Shown piece after piece: positions 11,501 through 19,612 of a stretch of 64,000 nt of DNA. Positions within the stretch are counted from its first letter, which is position 1, and every line of letters begins with the position of its first letter. The stretch comes from Bactericera cockerelli (Eukaryota > Arthropoda > Insecta > Hemiptera > Triozidae): the NCBI GenBank assembly GCA_024516035.1, contig CM044961.1, positions 7,225,928 through 7,289,927 on the forward strand, read 5' to 3'. The notes beneath the pieces were generated by a model, which did no database searches, was not told the DNA's origin, and saw only the letters and a program-made list of their open reading frames with translations. Position numbers and translations under genes: made by a program.

Positions 11501-14500
11501 ACTCCCTAGCCGTGGGGTGAGTTACCTTGCTTACTAGCCGTGGGGTGAGTTACCTTACTTACTAGCTGTGGGGTGAGTTACCTTACTTACTAGCTGTGGG
11601 GTGAGTTACCTTGCTTACTAGCCGTGGGGTGAGTTACCTTGCTTACTAGCTGTGGGGTGTATGGGACTTGGGGTGTATGTGGGGCGAGACAATGAACTCT
11701 CTAGCCGTGGGGTGAGTTATTATTATTATTTAACACTTTATTGGTCAACTACATACATTAAAAAAATTGGACATGATAAAAAAAAAAAAAAAACAAAATA
11801 GAATATGTAGTGAACCAAGGGGCGAGGTTAAAGCCTGTGGCTTTCTCTTCCATCGAACCCCATAAGTTACCTTACTTACTAGCTGTGGGGTGAGTTACCT
11901 TACTTACTAGCTGTGGGGTGTATGGGACTAGTGTCCCTTGTGATGTGGGGCAAGACAATGAACTCTCTAGCCGTGGGGTGAGTTACCTTGCTTACTAGCC
12001 GTGGGGTGAGTTACCTTACTTACTAGCCGTGGGGTGAGTTACCTTACTTACTAGCTGTGGGGTGTATGGGACTAGTGTCCCTTGTGATGTGGGCAAGACA
12101 ATGAACTCTCTAGCCGTGGGGTGAGTTACCTTGCTTACTAGCCGTGGGGTGAGTTACCTTGCTTACTAGCCGTGGGGTGAGTTACCTTACTTACTAGCCG
12201 TGGGGTGAGTTACCTTACTTACTAGCTGTGGGGTGTATGGGACTCGTGTCCCTTGTGATGTGGGGCAAGACTCCTCTCTAGCCGTGGGGTGAGTTACCTT
12301 ACTGACATCACGATTGTGACTTACACAAATAATATGGAAGACCGACCTGAGAAGCTTGATCGGACTTGTAACCTGGAGGTCGGTTGTTCGAGTCTTAAGC
12401 TCGTTAAAAAAATTAGTAGATTGAGTTTAAGTTTTTTTTTTTTTTTTTTTTTTTTTTTGAAATCGCGTTTCCGATAGTTTCGGGGTCACAAAAATATGCT
12501 GTTTCTTTGGTTCTTCACTGGCTCTCCGATAAGTTAAAAGTGTACAGAAACGGTCAATTGTCAGATAGCTTGACAACGTGACAACGATTCGCCAACAATT
12601 TTATTTTGAAAAATGCAGGTAACTCGTTTTTTGAGCGAGGCCATCAATTATGTCATCGAGAGAGTGATGAACACATTTTTTAATTCACTGTATCCTAACT
12701 GCGAGATATTGTAAATAAATTAATAATAATTGACAAAAATATGATAAAATAAAAAGTATTACATATTTCTACACTCATTATTCATTATTATTACATTTAT
12801 GGTTGAGTTGTTATTTGAACAAGGATGGTGATTGTTTAGTATCCTCTATGTAAAATCATTTTTTTTTTTTAATGTCTATTTTTTACAGTTTCCTCGCCAA
12901 GATTCTGAAGGGCAGTACGTTGTATTCTGAGTGGAGCATGAAAATCCTGGAGAAGTTGCCTGGCCTAGTGGCAGCTCTGATGCTATCCATAGCCCTGAAT
13001 ACATGCGGGGGTCTTGCCTTTGCTCTGGGCCTCTGTCTCTACTTCCTCAAGGTAATACTACTAGTAATAATAACAATACTTCTAGTAAAAATAACAATAA
13101 TTCTAGTAATAATAACAATAATACTAGTAATAATAACAATAATTCTAGTAATAATAAGATACTAGGTAATACTACTAGTAATAATAACAATAATTCTAGT
13201 AATAATAAGATACTAGGGAAGTAGCCTGGCCTAGTGCCACCTAGTGGCAGGCTCTCATGCTATCCATAGCCCTGAATACATGCGGGGATTGCGGGGTATT
13301 AGTATTAATACAGGGTGTCTACTGGTCAGGGAAAACCTGGAAAACCTGGAATTGTCAGGGAATTTTTCGAGACCGAAAAAGTCAGGGAAAAGTCAGGGAA
13401 TTTTTTGAAAAAACACCATAAGTCAGGGAATTTTGTGAAAAAACACCAAAAGTCAGGGAATTTTTTTCAAGATCCAATTTTGTCATGAAAATGAAAAATA
13501 AAAAAAATTTGCCTGCGGCGCCACTGTAATCCAGCAGTGTGATAATGCTTCTTTGGTAAGAAACACAAAACACTCTTAATCACTTTTATATAAAATTAAC
13601 AAAATTTTAGCAGGTCTTATATAATATTCATATAACGTCTCCTTAAGAAAGTAGACTGGAGAAACTGGAAAAATGGCCTGGAAAACCTGGAAAAGTCAGG
13701 GAATTTTACTTTGACCATTTAGTAGACACCCTGTAATAATACCAGAAAAATACTCATATAATACTAGAAAAATACTCGTATTAATAATACTAGAAAAATA
13801 CTGGTATTAATAATACTAGAAAATTTGCCAGGTCTAGTGGCAGCTTATTTTTCAGGTGTTTTTTTAAATTTTCAGGAGGAAGGGGTTTCTAGTTTGAATG
13901 TACTATACAAGTTTTGCGGATTGCATACTTTTTCAGGCGTTTCTTCAAATTTTGGAGGTTTGACCGATGAGAATAATATTTATCTCGTGACGCTGGCTTT
14001 TCCCGGCCCCACTCAGGCTGGGTGAGGTCAATGTGAGTAGCAGGTTTGTGAGTTTCCTGCGAATGGAGGGTAAAACCCCCGTCGTGATATGACCATGGCA
14101 GTTGAAAGCGACGTTAAACCCCACTTAAAAAAAAGAGAATAATATTCTCGCCTAATTAATTATTAGGACGAAGTCCAATTATTCGGGCAGTGAGCGCAAG
14201 GCGTATTATTATGTGGCCAAAATTGGGAATGGGAAGATAACTTGTCACGTCCCTGCTGGGTTTTGAACCCGCGACCTCTGGATTTCCAGACACCTTGACC
14301 ACTGAGGTATTGGGACTGGCCTTTTCCGGTAGCTCAGTAGTCAATGCGTCTGTCTGATAATCCAAAGGTCCTGGGTTATAAACCCAGCCGGAACTTGACA
14401 AGCTATCTTCTCATTTAGGATTTTAGTCACATGATAAAAAAAAAAACTTAGGTTTACTGATGGATTAATAGGTCTCATTAGTCTTAATCAGGCAATACAA

Positions 14501-16870
14501 CATAGGCGAATTCTCTTCCCCACTCCAGCGAATGCAAAAATTAGGGAACAATATAGCTGACAAAGTAGATATGTTTTTTTGTTGTCAAAATGAATTATGT
14601 ATGTGATTTTTATTTTAATAATATTGTAATAAATGGGAATACATCCCGTCAATTCTTGTTTAAAAAAAAATACAAACTAGGCGAAAATAATATTATATTT
14701 TCGTATTTTAAATAACAGTTTCAACAAATTTCTTTAGTAAAAAAAAATAATATTTTTTTATTGATTTTTTTTTCAATTGGTATTAATATTGTTGATTTTT
14801 TTTCAGTTGGTACTTCTGTACGAGGAAATATTCGAGAAGATTCTCCTCCTGCCCTGGAACGTCCTCAAGAGATACCTCATCAAGCGGATGAAAAGATACC
14901 GGCAGTCTAGACAAGCCCTAGCGACGGCAGATTCCTCCCCTGAGGTAAACGCTATCGAAACGACAGCCAGCGAAACAAAAGCCAGAGCCACTCCCAGTTT
15001 ATCAATTGAAGCCAAACCCAACACGAGTCGTGAAACTAATCTCAACACGAATCAACTCATTGAAGCTGATGTATGTGCAAGTCAATCCAATGAAGCAATG
15101 CCCAATGCAAGTCAATCCAAAGAAGACGTCTATAGTCAAAATACACGATCCAGTAGTGAGAAAACAAAAATTGCCTCGGAAACCAAAACTAGCAGAGATG
15201 AAAAAATTGACAGGAGTTACCACTCAAAAACTAACCACAAGCAAATAAAAGGAAAACTCCACAGCAAAAAACCAAGTCAGAATGAACAAGCAAGTCCTAC
15301 TAACACAAACATTATGGATGAACATGATAATGACAACGTAACAGCTAACAGCTCATCTGTCCTAGATAATGGCTCCGGTATTAGTAGCAATCAATCAGAT
15401 CGGTCAAAAACAGCGTTCGATGAAAATAAAAAATCAAAAAATAGCTCTATTAAAAACACGAATGTTACAAGAAGTGACTCGCTCAATAGTAATTCAGGAG
15501 CGAGGCCTCTGGTCGTAAGAAGCAACTCGGTCAAGACTGACGACGAGCGACCAATGGTCGTAAAAAGTGACTCGGAAGAAGATGATGACGATGAAGTGAC
15601 GTTCAGGGATCTGAACTTTCATTTCACGCTGTTTCTTTTGTGGATGATCTGCACCCTGGTGAGCTTTCCTAGCACGCTGGTGTGGGCCAAGAACTTTGGG
15701 TGAGTTGAAGCCAATTTTGAAAAAACTTTTTTTTAGCCCCATTAACGCCTGAACTGTTGGAAAACGTTGATCCATTTTGAAAAAATAAATATCAATACTT
15801 CTGATAGATCAACTGATAGAACTATCTAGTAAAATTCAGAAGGTAGCAAATATTGTCAACAATGAGAACTTTGATGTTATAAAGTGGTAACATGTACCGT
15901 ATTGAACCAACAGGTCAGAAACTTGCACTGCCTCCATCGTTGCCATTTATGGCAACGCTAGGCGTCAATGGGTTAATGTTCAAACGCAATGTATTTCACT
16001 GCAATTACATGAACTCAATACTTAGCCTAGATAAGATTAAAAAATTCTAAACCTAGTTGTTGCTAACATTCTTTCTTAAAGATATTTACATTATTTGAAA
16101 GGTCCAATTTAGAGGAGTGTTGATTGTATAGTAACATAGCAGATATTAATGGTGACTTTTAATTGATTTAACACCAAGAAATGAGACTTTCTTTAGACTA
16201 AGAGTAAAGATTCTCTTTAGTCTCATTCTTGTATCAACAGAACAATACTGTACGAACGCATTGAAAGACCATAGCGACAGTTGTTTTACGATGAATACTG
16301 GACCGTTTTTGTCTGTGTGTCGGTTCCAAGATAACTCCGGAACTATTAATCAATTTACTGTATATTTATACATTACTGTATGTTTACAATTATACATTTA
16401 AAATATATTAAATATTAAAATACAATTTGCGCTTTTGGTATGTAGTTATCATATTTGTGTTAATCACTTTCGTGATATCACAACTACTCAAACTCGCTTT
16501 GCTAAATCTGCGAGAAAATCCTTCTTTAACTGAAGAGAAACTGTAGCGCCAGTTCCGCCGCTCTTTCGTCGCGCCTGATAACAGGGACGGGTTTTTTTTT
16601 TTTTTTTTTTTAGTTTTCATATTTGTGTTAATCACTTTCGTGATATCACAACTACTCAAACTCGCTTTTACTAAATCTACGCTGAAACCGAGACTTGAAC
16701 CACCGACCTCCAGGTTACAAGTCCGCTGCCTTATCGATCTGTTAACAGGGACGGTTTTCTGATTGCAGGGACACAATGCAGCTCTCTCCGGATCCCATGA
16801 GTACACACGCCGCCATCATGAGTGCCTGTGCCGCCCTCCTGTGGCAAGCGGACCTGCCCAAGCCTGATGC
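868..16870 (+). CDS. PGAP1: PGAP1-like GPI inositol-deacylase, central and C-terminal exons (5' part missing)
   Basis: PGAP1 is a multi-pass ER membrane protein that removes the acyl chain from GPI-anchor inositol. Nine exons join in one frame: 868-1136, 1831-1975, 2586-2840, 3633-3793, 7648-7881, 8759-8932, 12889-13051, 14807-15699 and 16769-16870 (about 799 codons). Recognition rests on the post-lipase segment ending in a Cys-x(4)-NLS-x(6)-LP pattern, created exactly by splicing 1136 to 1831. It is supported by a series of hydrophobic segments and by a late LPS-LVWAKN-type segment. The N-terminal lipase with its catalytic Ser is upstream of the window. No stop codon is found after 16870, so the last exon(s) are missing or unrecognised. 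A hydrophilic insert of about 240 residues in the eighth exon is unusual for the family. Several introns contain tandem copies of their own splice sites. An exon 1 of a PGAP1 lies separately at 55220. Confidence 0.82.
1137..1830 (+). other. PGAP1 intron with repeat fragments
   Basis: This intron contains a dispersed repeat (about 1217-1391) that recurs inverted at 30553-30810 and direct at 38776-39055, with the phrase 'tggtctactccctgtttatagtc'-like minisatellite inside. A second fragment (1425-1510) matches the repeat at 55945-56060. The rest is T-rich. Confidence 0.6.
1831..1975 (+). CDS. PGAP1: PGAP1 exon b
   Basis: The acceptor TCTCCCACAG ends at 1830. Its first base completes a Cys codon, giving CQVGENLSGE then RFLPS, the hallmark Cys/NLS/LP stretch of the family. 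It ends PPHYEY in phase 0 at donor GTAAGT (1976). Confidence 0.85.
1976..2085 (+). repeat. Three tandem copies of the 5' splice site (40-bp unit)
   Basis: The donor TAT/GTAAGTACC is repeated with a 40-bp period at 1976, 2016 and 2056. Each copy ends in AGCTGGTAGTCATGT, the 5' edge of the SINE that follows. Only the first copy is next to coding sequence. Confidence 0.9.
2068..2277 (+). repeat. tRNA-derived SINE, family D
   Basis: It starts CTGGTAGTCATGTGGTTAAC with a tRNA-like box A and has a box B-like TTTCGAATCC. Inverted relatives are at 59685-59800 and 61256-61475. Confidence 0.7.
2586..2840 (+). CDS. PGAP1: PGAP1 exon c
   Basis: The acceptor CTCGCTCCTCAG ends at 2585 and the donor GTGCGT starts at 2841. 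It is in phase 0 on both sides. It reads FRISYDIYRPQDRISY, then a Ser/Pro/Leu-rich stretch, then LDQMQYVWLAVRMRM. The C/T-rich middle encodes low-complexity sequence. Confidence 0.72.
3350..3571. mobile_element. Fold-back element, CAGGGTG ends
   Basis: It begins TACAGGGTGGACACAAAGTC and ends with the inverse GTGGGGTCAGAC...GATCACCCTGTA. These are imperfect terminal inverted repeats flanked by TA. The interior is short and non-coding. Confidence 0.7.
3633..3793 (+). CDS. PGAP1: PGAP1 exon d
   Basis: The acceptor ACCCTTTGCAG ends at 3632. It reads VRVPWSNQNTHHVIWRNVSS and ends CRYLV plus AC. It continues in phase 2 into exon e, where G completes Thr. The donor GTGAGT is at 3794. Confidence 0.8.
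3787..4379 (-). mobile_element. SINE family A inserted at the splice donor, split by a LINE tail
   Basis: A minus-oriented tRNA-derived SINE occupies 3803-3914 and 4352-4363. It is flanked by the target-site duplication TAGTGACGTGAGTATA (3787-3802, repeated at about 4364-4379). The duplicated target is the exon-intron junction itself, so the insertion copied the 5' splice site. The SINE is interrupted by a poly(A)-ended LINE fragment. Confidence 0.85.
3915..4351 (+). mobile_element. 3' end of a CR1/Jockey-type LINE
   Basis: A short open stretch reads VFNILPTDIRNINDLK and then KKWF, typical of the C-terminus of CR1/Jockey RT proteins. AT-rich 3' UTR and a poly(A) run (about 4336-4350) follow. 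It is inserted inside the SINE. Confidence 0.7.
4364..5246 (+). repeat. 24-copy array of a 37-38 bp unit carrying a 5' splice site
   Basis: Each unit has TGACGTGAGTATAG (or ACATGAGTAATAG), which is the exon d donor, followed by the end of SINE family A (TTATCATATTTG, GTTAATCACT). I count 24 donors from 4369 to about 5228. Variants are clustered, as expected from successive tandem duplication. Confidence 0.92.
5258..5559 (-). repeat. tRNA-derived SINE, family C
   Basis: The inverted tRNA-like head lies at about 5490-5559 (CGGCACGGGGAATTGAACCC). The tail ends in CACAGCCTTTTTTATTTCGT. Relatives are at 22100-22190 (head), 23492-23560 (tail), 39205-39545, 39800-39896, 48025-48325, 57465-57700 and 60950-61040. 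Confidence 0.75.
5560..5707 (-). repeat. SINE family A with second copy of the target duplication
   Basis: An inverted family A copy ends GCTACTGAGGTTGGTAG and is followed by TAGTGACGTGAGTATAG (about 5691-5707), the same duplication found at the exon d donor. Confidence 0.75.
5892..6200 (+). repeat. SINE family B, full copy
   Basis: The tRNA-like head CCCGGTAGCTCAGTGGTAAA includes boxes A and B (GAGTTCGAAACCC). The body carries GGGTGGAAGAGATTGCC and the tail ends in (AAATA)n. A body fragment in inverted orientation lies at about 5745-5805. I treat it as a SINE and not a tRNA gene because the body and many relatives follow it. Confidence 0.75.
6260..7647 (+). repeat. Array of eleven tandem 3' splice sites with partial exon e
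   Basis: The acceptor and about 90-100 bp of exon e are repeated. The exon starts are at 6303, 6434, 6573, 6704, 6835, 6968, 7098, 7231, 7370, 7509 and 7648, with spacings of 130-139 bp. Nearly every spacer has a perfect TACTAAC branch point, a pyrimidine tract and CTTCACAG. Only the last copy continues into the complete exon. In most inner copies the coding frame runs into a stop formed by the TAC-TAA of the branch point. Confidence 0.95.
7648..7881 (+). CDS. PGAP1: PGAP1 exon e (membrane segment)
   Basis: This is the last of eleven acceptor copies. It reads AHLSLLDSLRSFIF, then MLLSHMGALLLFLLAHQL (a membrane segment), and ends VLAAP plus TG at donor GTAAGT (7882). Splicing to 8759 restores Trp. 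Confidence 0.8.
7882..8758 (+). other. PGAP1 intron with two SINE insertions
   Basis: It contains a T run, a SINE of another family at about 8183-8310 (CAGCGGGGCAGA, ACTCATACC; inverted relative at 24085-24225), and an inverted SINE family A at 8563-8704 flanked by AAAAACTAACTAA. Confidence 0.65.
8759..8932 (+). CDS. PGAP1: PGAP1 exon f (membrane segment)
   Basis: The acceptor TTCATTCCAG ends at 8758. It reads VPGLLTPDTSRLYAQALD, then the hydrophobic AALSCVLLTGCMGLVALVLW, and ends NSLAV plus GG at donor GTGAGT (8933). It is phased correctly with exons e and g. Confidence 0.82.
8933..12300 (+). repeat. 3.4-kb array of exon f 3' ends and 5' splice sites
   Basis: The array is built from a 28-bp unit (GTGAGTTACCTT, CTTACTAGC, GTGGG) and a 60-bp unit that is the last 60 bases of exon f. 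Each unit restores GGGGTGAGTT, a strong donor. The exon-derived copies share changes absent from the true exon (GATGTGGGG for GCTGTGGGG, GACAATGAA for GACGATGAA), so they come from one variant copy. A block of about 150 bp with TTATTATTATT, a poly(A) run and CTTTCTCTTCCA is carried along three times, at about 9092-9248, 10021-10183 and 11714-11864. Confidence 0.95.
12336..12470 (+). repeat. Degenerate SINE family A
   Basis: It begins ACCGACCTGAGAAGCTTGAT and has GTAACCTGGAGGTCGGTTG and a box B-like GTTCGAGTC. It ends in a long T run. Confidence 0.6.
12889..13051 (+). CDS. PGAP1: PGAP1 exon g (membrane segment)
   Basis: The acceptor ATTTTTTACAG ends at 12888. It reads FLAKILKGSTLYSEWSMKI, then the hydrophobic LVAALMLSIALN and LAFALGLCLYFLK. 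It ends in phase 0 at GTAATA (13052). Confidence 0.82.
13052..13300 (+). repeat. Donor-adjacent TAATAACAA microsatellite and partial exon g copy
   Basis: From the donor, CTAGTAATAATAACAAT units repeat to about 13216. They are followed by a partial copy of exon g (AGCCTGGCCTAGTG, TATCCATAGCCCTGAATACA) at 13219-13290. A further scrap is at about 13824-13845. Confidence 0.85.
13310..13735. mobile_element. Fold-back element, CAGGGTGTCTAC ends
   Basis: It begins ACAGGGTGTCTACTGGTCAG and ends AGTAGACACCCTGT. The arms contain repeated AAACCTGGAAAA and GTCAGGGAATTTT. Confidence 0.75.
13990..14460. repeat. Cluster of three SINE fragments
   Basis: A fragment at 13990-14130 has CCCACTCAGGCTGGGTGAGG (family shared with 27363-27500 and 55945-56060). 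An inverted family B copy lies at about 14213-14317 and a direct family B copy at about 14323-14460. Confidence 0.65.
14807..15699 (+). CDS. PGAP1: PGAP1 exon h with long hydrophilic insert
   Basis: The acceptor TTTTTTTTCAG ends at 14806. It reads LVLLYEEIFEKILLLPWNVL, then about 240 residues rich in Ser, Asn, Thr, Lys and acidic residues with loose internal repeats (SNEAMPNASQSKED, RPLVV and RPMVV, DSEEDDDDE). It ends with the membrane segment FTLFLLWMICTLVSFPSTLV and WAKNF, typical of late PGAP1. The insert lies between membrane segments and has no recognised domain. Confidence 0.8.
15742..15976. mobile_element. Possible TTAA-flanked MITE
   Basis: It starts TTAACGCCT and ends AGGCGTCAATGGGTTAA. 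It has an internal palindrome GTTGCCATTTATGGCAAC at about 15937-15955. The terminal repeats are imperfect. Confidence 0.5.
16443..16745 (-). repeat. Two SINE family A copies
   Basis: A truncated inverted copy lies at 16443-16512 and a fuller one at about 16592-16740. TAACAGGGACGG flanks the second copy (about 16580 and 16743). The second duplication lies just before the exon i acceptor. Confidence 0.75.
16769..16870 (+). CDS. PGAP1: PGAP1 exon i
   Basis: The acceptor CTGATTGCAG ends at 16768 and the donor GTAAGT starts at 16871. It reads DTMQLSPDPMSTHAAIMSAC then LPKPDA. It is phased with exon h through a Gly codon. The next exon is not found. Confidence 0.68.
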
Positions 16871-17582
16871 GTAAGTACCAAGCGCTTACCAGTGCAGACT
16901 TGTGGTAATTCCGGCGTTCTTTTTTTTGCCTTTAATTACATGATCAAATGATCATATCACAAAGGGGGTTTAACTCTCCATTTGGTTACTAAAGGTGACA
17001 ATAATTGGTAGTCAAGTGGTTTTTTGTGTTTTTATAATGAGAGTGGTGTGTTCAATATTGATTGCACCAACACAACCGAACGCTGAGTCTAGGTAGACAT
17101 AAGGGTAGTGCTGACATCACGCAGAATCTAACCATGTTATTAACTATACAGGTTCTTATTGAGCAATTATTTTCAAAGGGTTTTGATTGGAGTGGTCAAA
17201 ATTCAGGAGTTCAGAAATGATCTATATTTGTTTACCTTATTTCATTTACATTTTATCACAACTACCTGCTACCAAAGAAAATTATTTGTTTATGCCCCAT
17301 ATAACGATATCCGAGGTCAATGTTTATAAACATGCTTCTTTGAAACAGTAAAGGATCATGATGATAACAACATGACCAGTGACCACCCTCTATTGTTTTT
17401 TGTACCTTAATTCGCACCCTTGTACGAGTTGTTAGAGAAAGAGAAAAATACATTCTCAATGTAAATTTGTAAACCTAGAGACACCGCACATTTCCCCTCT
17501 TTGGTATCCTTACTCGGTGCCAAAGGGGAGGTTCATAATTATGACATGCTATATCTCGTCTACAATACTATACACCATATTA

Positions 17583-18402
17583 TACAGGGTGTCCAATTAT
17601 AATCGAGACATTCAAATATCTCGAAAAGTACTGACGATAGAAAAAAATCAGTTCAAAATCATTTTCATAGCTCTAAAGGGGGCATTTAATGTTGACCCCT
17701 AGAAGTCTCTCGGATGACCCCTTCAAGGTTATTTCAAGGTCACCTTTGGAATTTTAAATTGCATCCCCTATTTTTTATGCCATTTTTGAAATCTACACAA
17801 AATTTTAAGTTCTAAGAAATTCTTATTTGTAATATTTTTCACACCCAGTTTCACACACTTAAGGAAGTGTAAGATTTTTTCCCATCTTAGACCATGAGTG
17901 CGGCAACTGCGGCATATCAAATCAGTCTTATTTTAGGTGCTGAACGCGATAATAACATTGGTTTTCCATATTACATAATAATAAAAAATATCTCTAGTAT
18001 GGGAGACCCAAAAATTTAAGTAAAATGAAAAACCAATATTACTATCGTATTCAGCACAAATTGGACTGATTTGATATGCCGCAGTGCCGCACTCATGGTC
18101 TAAGATGGAAAAAATCTCACACTCCCTAAAAGGTGTGAAAAAAAATTACAAGTAAGAATTTGTTTGAACCTAAAAAATTATGTAGACTTTAAAAATTTCA
18201 TAAAAAATATGGAGTGTCATTTAAAATTCTAAAGGTGACCTTGAAATGACCTTGAAGAGGTCATCCGAGAAAGTTTTAGAGGTCACCATCAAATGTCCTA
18301 CTTAGAGCTATGAAAGTTATCTTGAACAGATTTTTCTCATCGCCAGTAGTTCTCGAGATATTTGAATGTCTCGTTTATAATGGGACATTGAGACACCCTG
18401 TA
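17583..18402. mobile_element. Large palindromic fold-back element, ACAGGGTGTC ends
   Basis: The left arm starts TACAGGGTGTCCAATTATAA and the right arm ends TTATAATGGGACATTGAGACACCCTGTA. The inverted copies run almost to the centre (about 17950-18030), giving arms near 400 bp. No transposase is visible. Confidence 0.85.
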
Positions 18403-18558
18403 CATCAATGGAACACCTGGATGCATGACTCGGTAATTTTTGGAAGGCCCAAATTGAATATATATGTATTGATAACAAGTTATGTACCTAGTTTTTAACT
18501 TCTCATGTTTACATTTTCAGACAAGTTGTCTAAATATACATCAATCTCTCTTTAACAG

Positions 18559-18729
18559 TTGGAAGTAGGAGGAAGAGAATCTGTATTCTTTGACCGTTTC
18601 TTTCATACGATATTCTTCAATCTTCATTCCCGTATCACCTCGATTGTGCGTATTTATGAGGGTGACTTCACTTTTCCCAAGTTCCGGGGTATGAAGTCAG
18701 CATCACTGAAGACATACATGAAATCGTGA
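18559..18729 (+). CDS. Unidentified terminal coding exon
   Basis: An acceptor CTCTCTTTAACAG ends at 18558, followed by 56 sense codons and TGA. The protein reads LEVGGRESVFFDRFF, contains HSRITSIVRIYEGDF, and ends LKTYMKS. Its composition looks coding, but I do not recognise the family. It cannot follow PGAP1 exon i directly because the phase is wrong. It may be the last exon of another gene, or of PGAP1 through an exon I missed. Confidence 0.4.
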   Translation: MEVGGRESVFFDRFFHTIFFNLHSRITSIVRIYEGDFTFPKFRGMKSASLKTYMKS

Positions 18730-18900
18730 TGCAGGAAATGATGAGTTTTTGTACAGGCTGATCAAGCAGGCGCAGATCAGCCTAATTATAAACTTAATGT
18801 GACATCAAATCATTTAAAAAAGACCGATTATAAACTTAATGAGACATCCTCTAAGCATTTTATACCACCTAACCCTCAGAGTCTTATTATTATTATGTGC

Positions 18901-19000
18901 NNNNNNNNNNNNNNNNNNNNNNNNNNNNNNNNNNNNNNNNNNNNNNNNNNNNNNNNNNNNNNNNNNNNNNNNNNNNNNNNNNNNNNNNNNNNNNNNNNNN
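18901..19000. other. Assembly gap (100 N)
   Basis: A run of exactly 100 N is the usual placeholder for a gap of unknown length. Gene content breaks here: PGAP1 3' exons lie left of it and 5'-less beta-mannosidase lies right of it. Confidence 0.95.
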
Positions 19001-19057
19001 GGGGCACTCTCTTGAGACAATTTTAGTTGGTAAAATCTGTAGAAAACACATTGTCGA

Positions 19058-19165
19058 TCACTCTGAAGCCAGTGTCGATGGCGCGTTGAATGCACCGGTT
19101 CTTGTAGGATCACCGAAGTTAAGCAACGTCCAGAGAGGTGAAGACTTCGTGATGCTGGCATCAGG
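19058..19165 (+). repeat. 5S rRNA-derived SINE fragment
   Basis: It has ACCGGTTCTTGTAGGATCAC and CGAAGTTAAGCAACGTC, the internal promoter region of 5S rRNA, but decays afterwards. It is a SINE3-type element and not a 5S gene. Confidence 0.75.
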
Positions 19166-19169
19166 GCTG

Positions 19170-19612
19170 TATTTAGGGGGGGGGCCCGGGCCAGGGGGCC
19201 CGGGCCCCCCCCTCGAGCTTGGCCACCCTCGAAATTCTTACTTAAACGCAGGCTCTCGTCCCGGGCCCCCTCGAAATTCTTACTTCAACGCAGGCTCTTG
19301 TCCAGGGCCCCCCTCGAAATTCTTACTTGAACGCAGGCTCTTGTCCCGGGCCCACCCTCGAAATTCTTACTTCGAACGCAGGCTCTCGTCCCGGGCCCCC
19401 TCGAAATTCTTACTTGAACGCAGGCTCTTGTTCCGGCCCCCCCCCCCCCCCCCCCCCCCCCCACGAAATTCTTACTTGAACGCAGGCTCTTGTTCCGGGC
19501 CCCCCCCCCCCCACGAAATTCGTACTTGAACGCAGGTTCTTGTCCCGGCCCCCCCCTCGAAATTCTTACTTGAACGCAGGCTCTCGTCCAGGGCCCCCCC
19601 TGCCTTGGATTT
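19170..19612 (+). repeat. GC-rich minisatellite of about 40 bp
   Basis: About ten units contain CGAAATTCTTACTT, GAACGCAGGCTCTTGTCC and a C run of 5 to 20 bases. Two C runs exceed 10 bases and may be assembly-sensitive. Confidence 0.9.
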
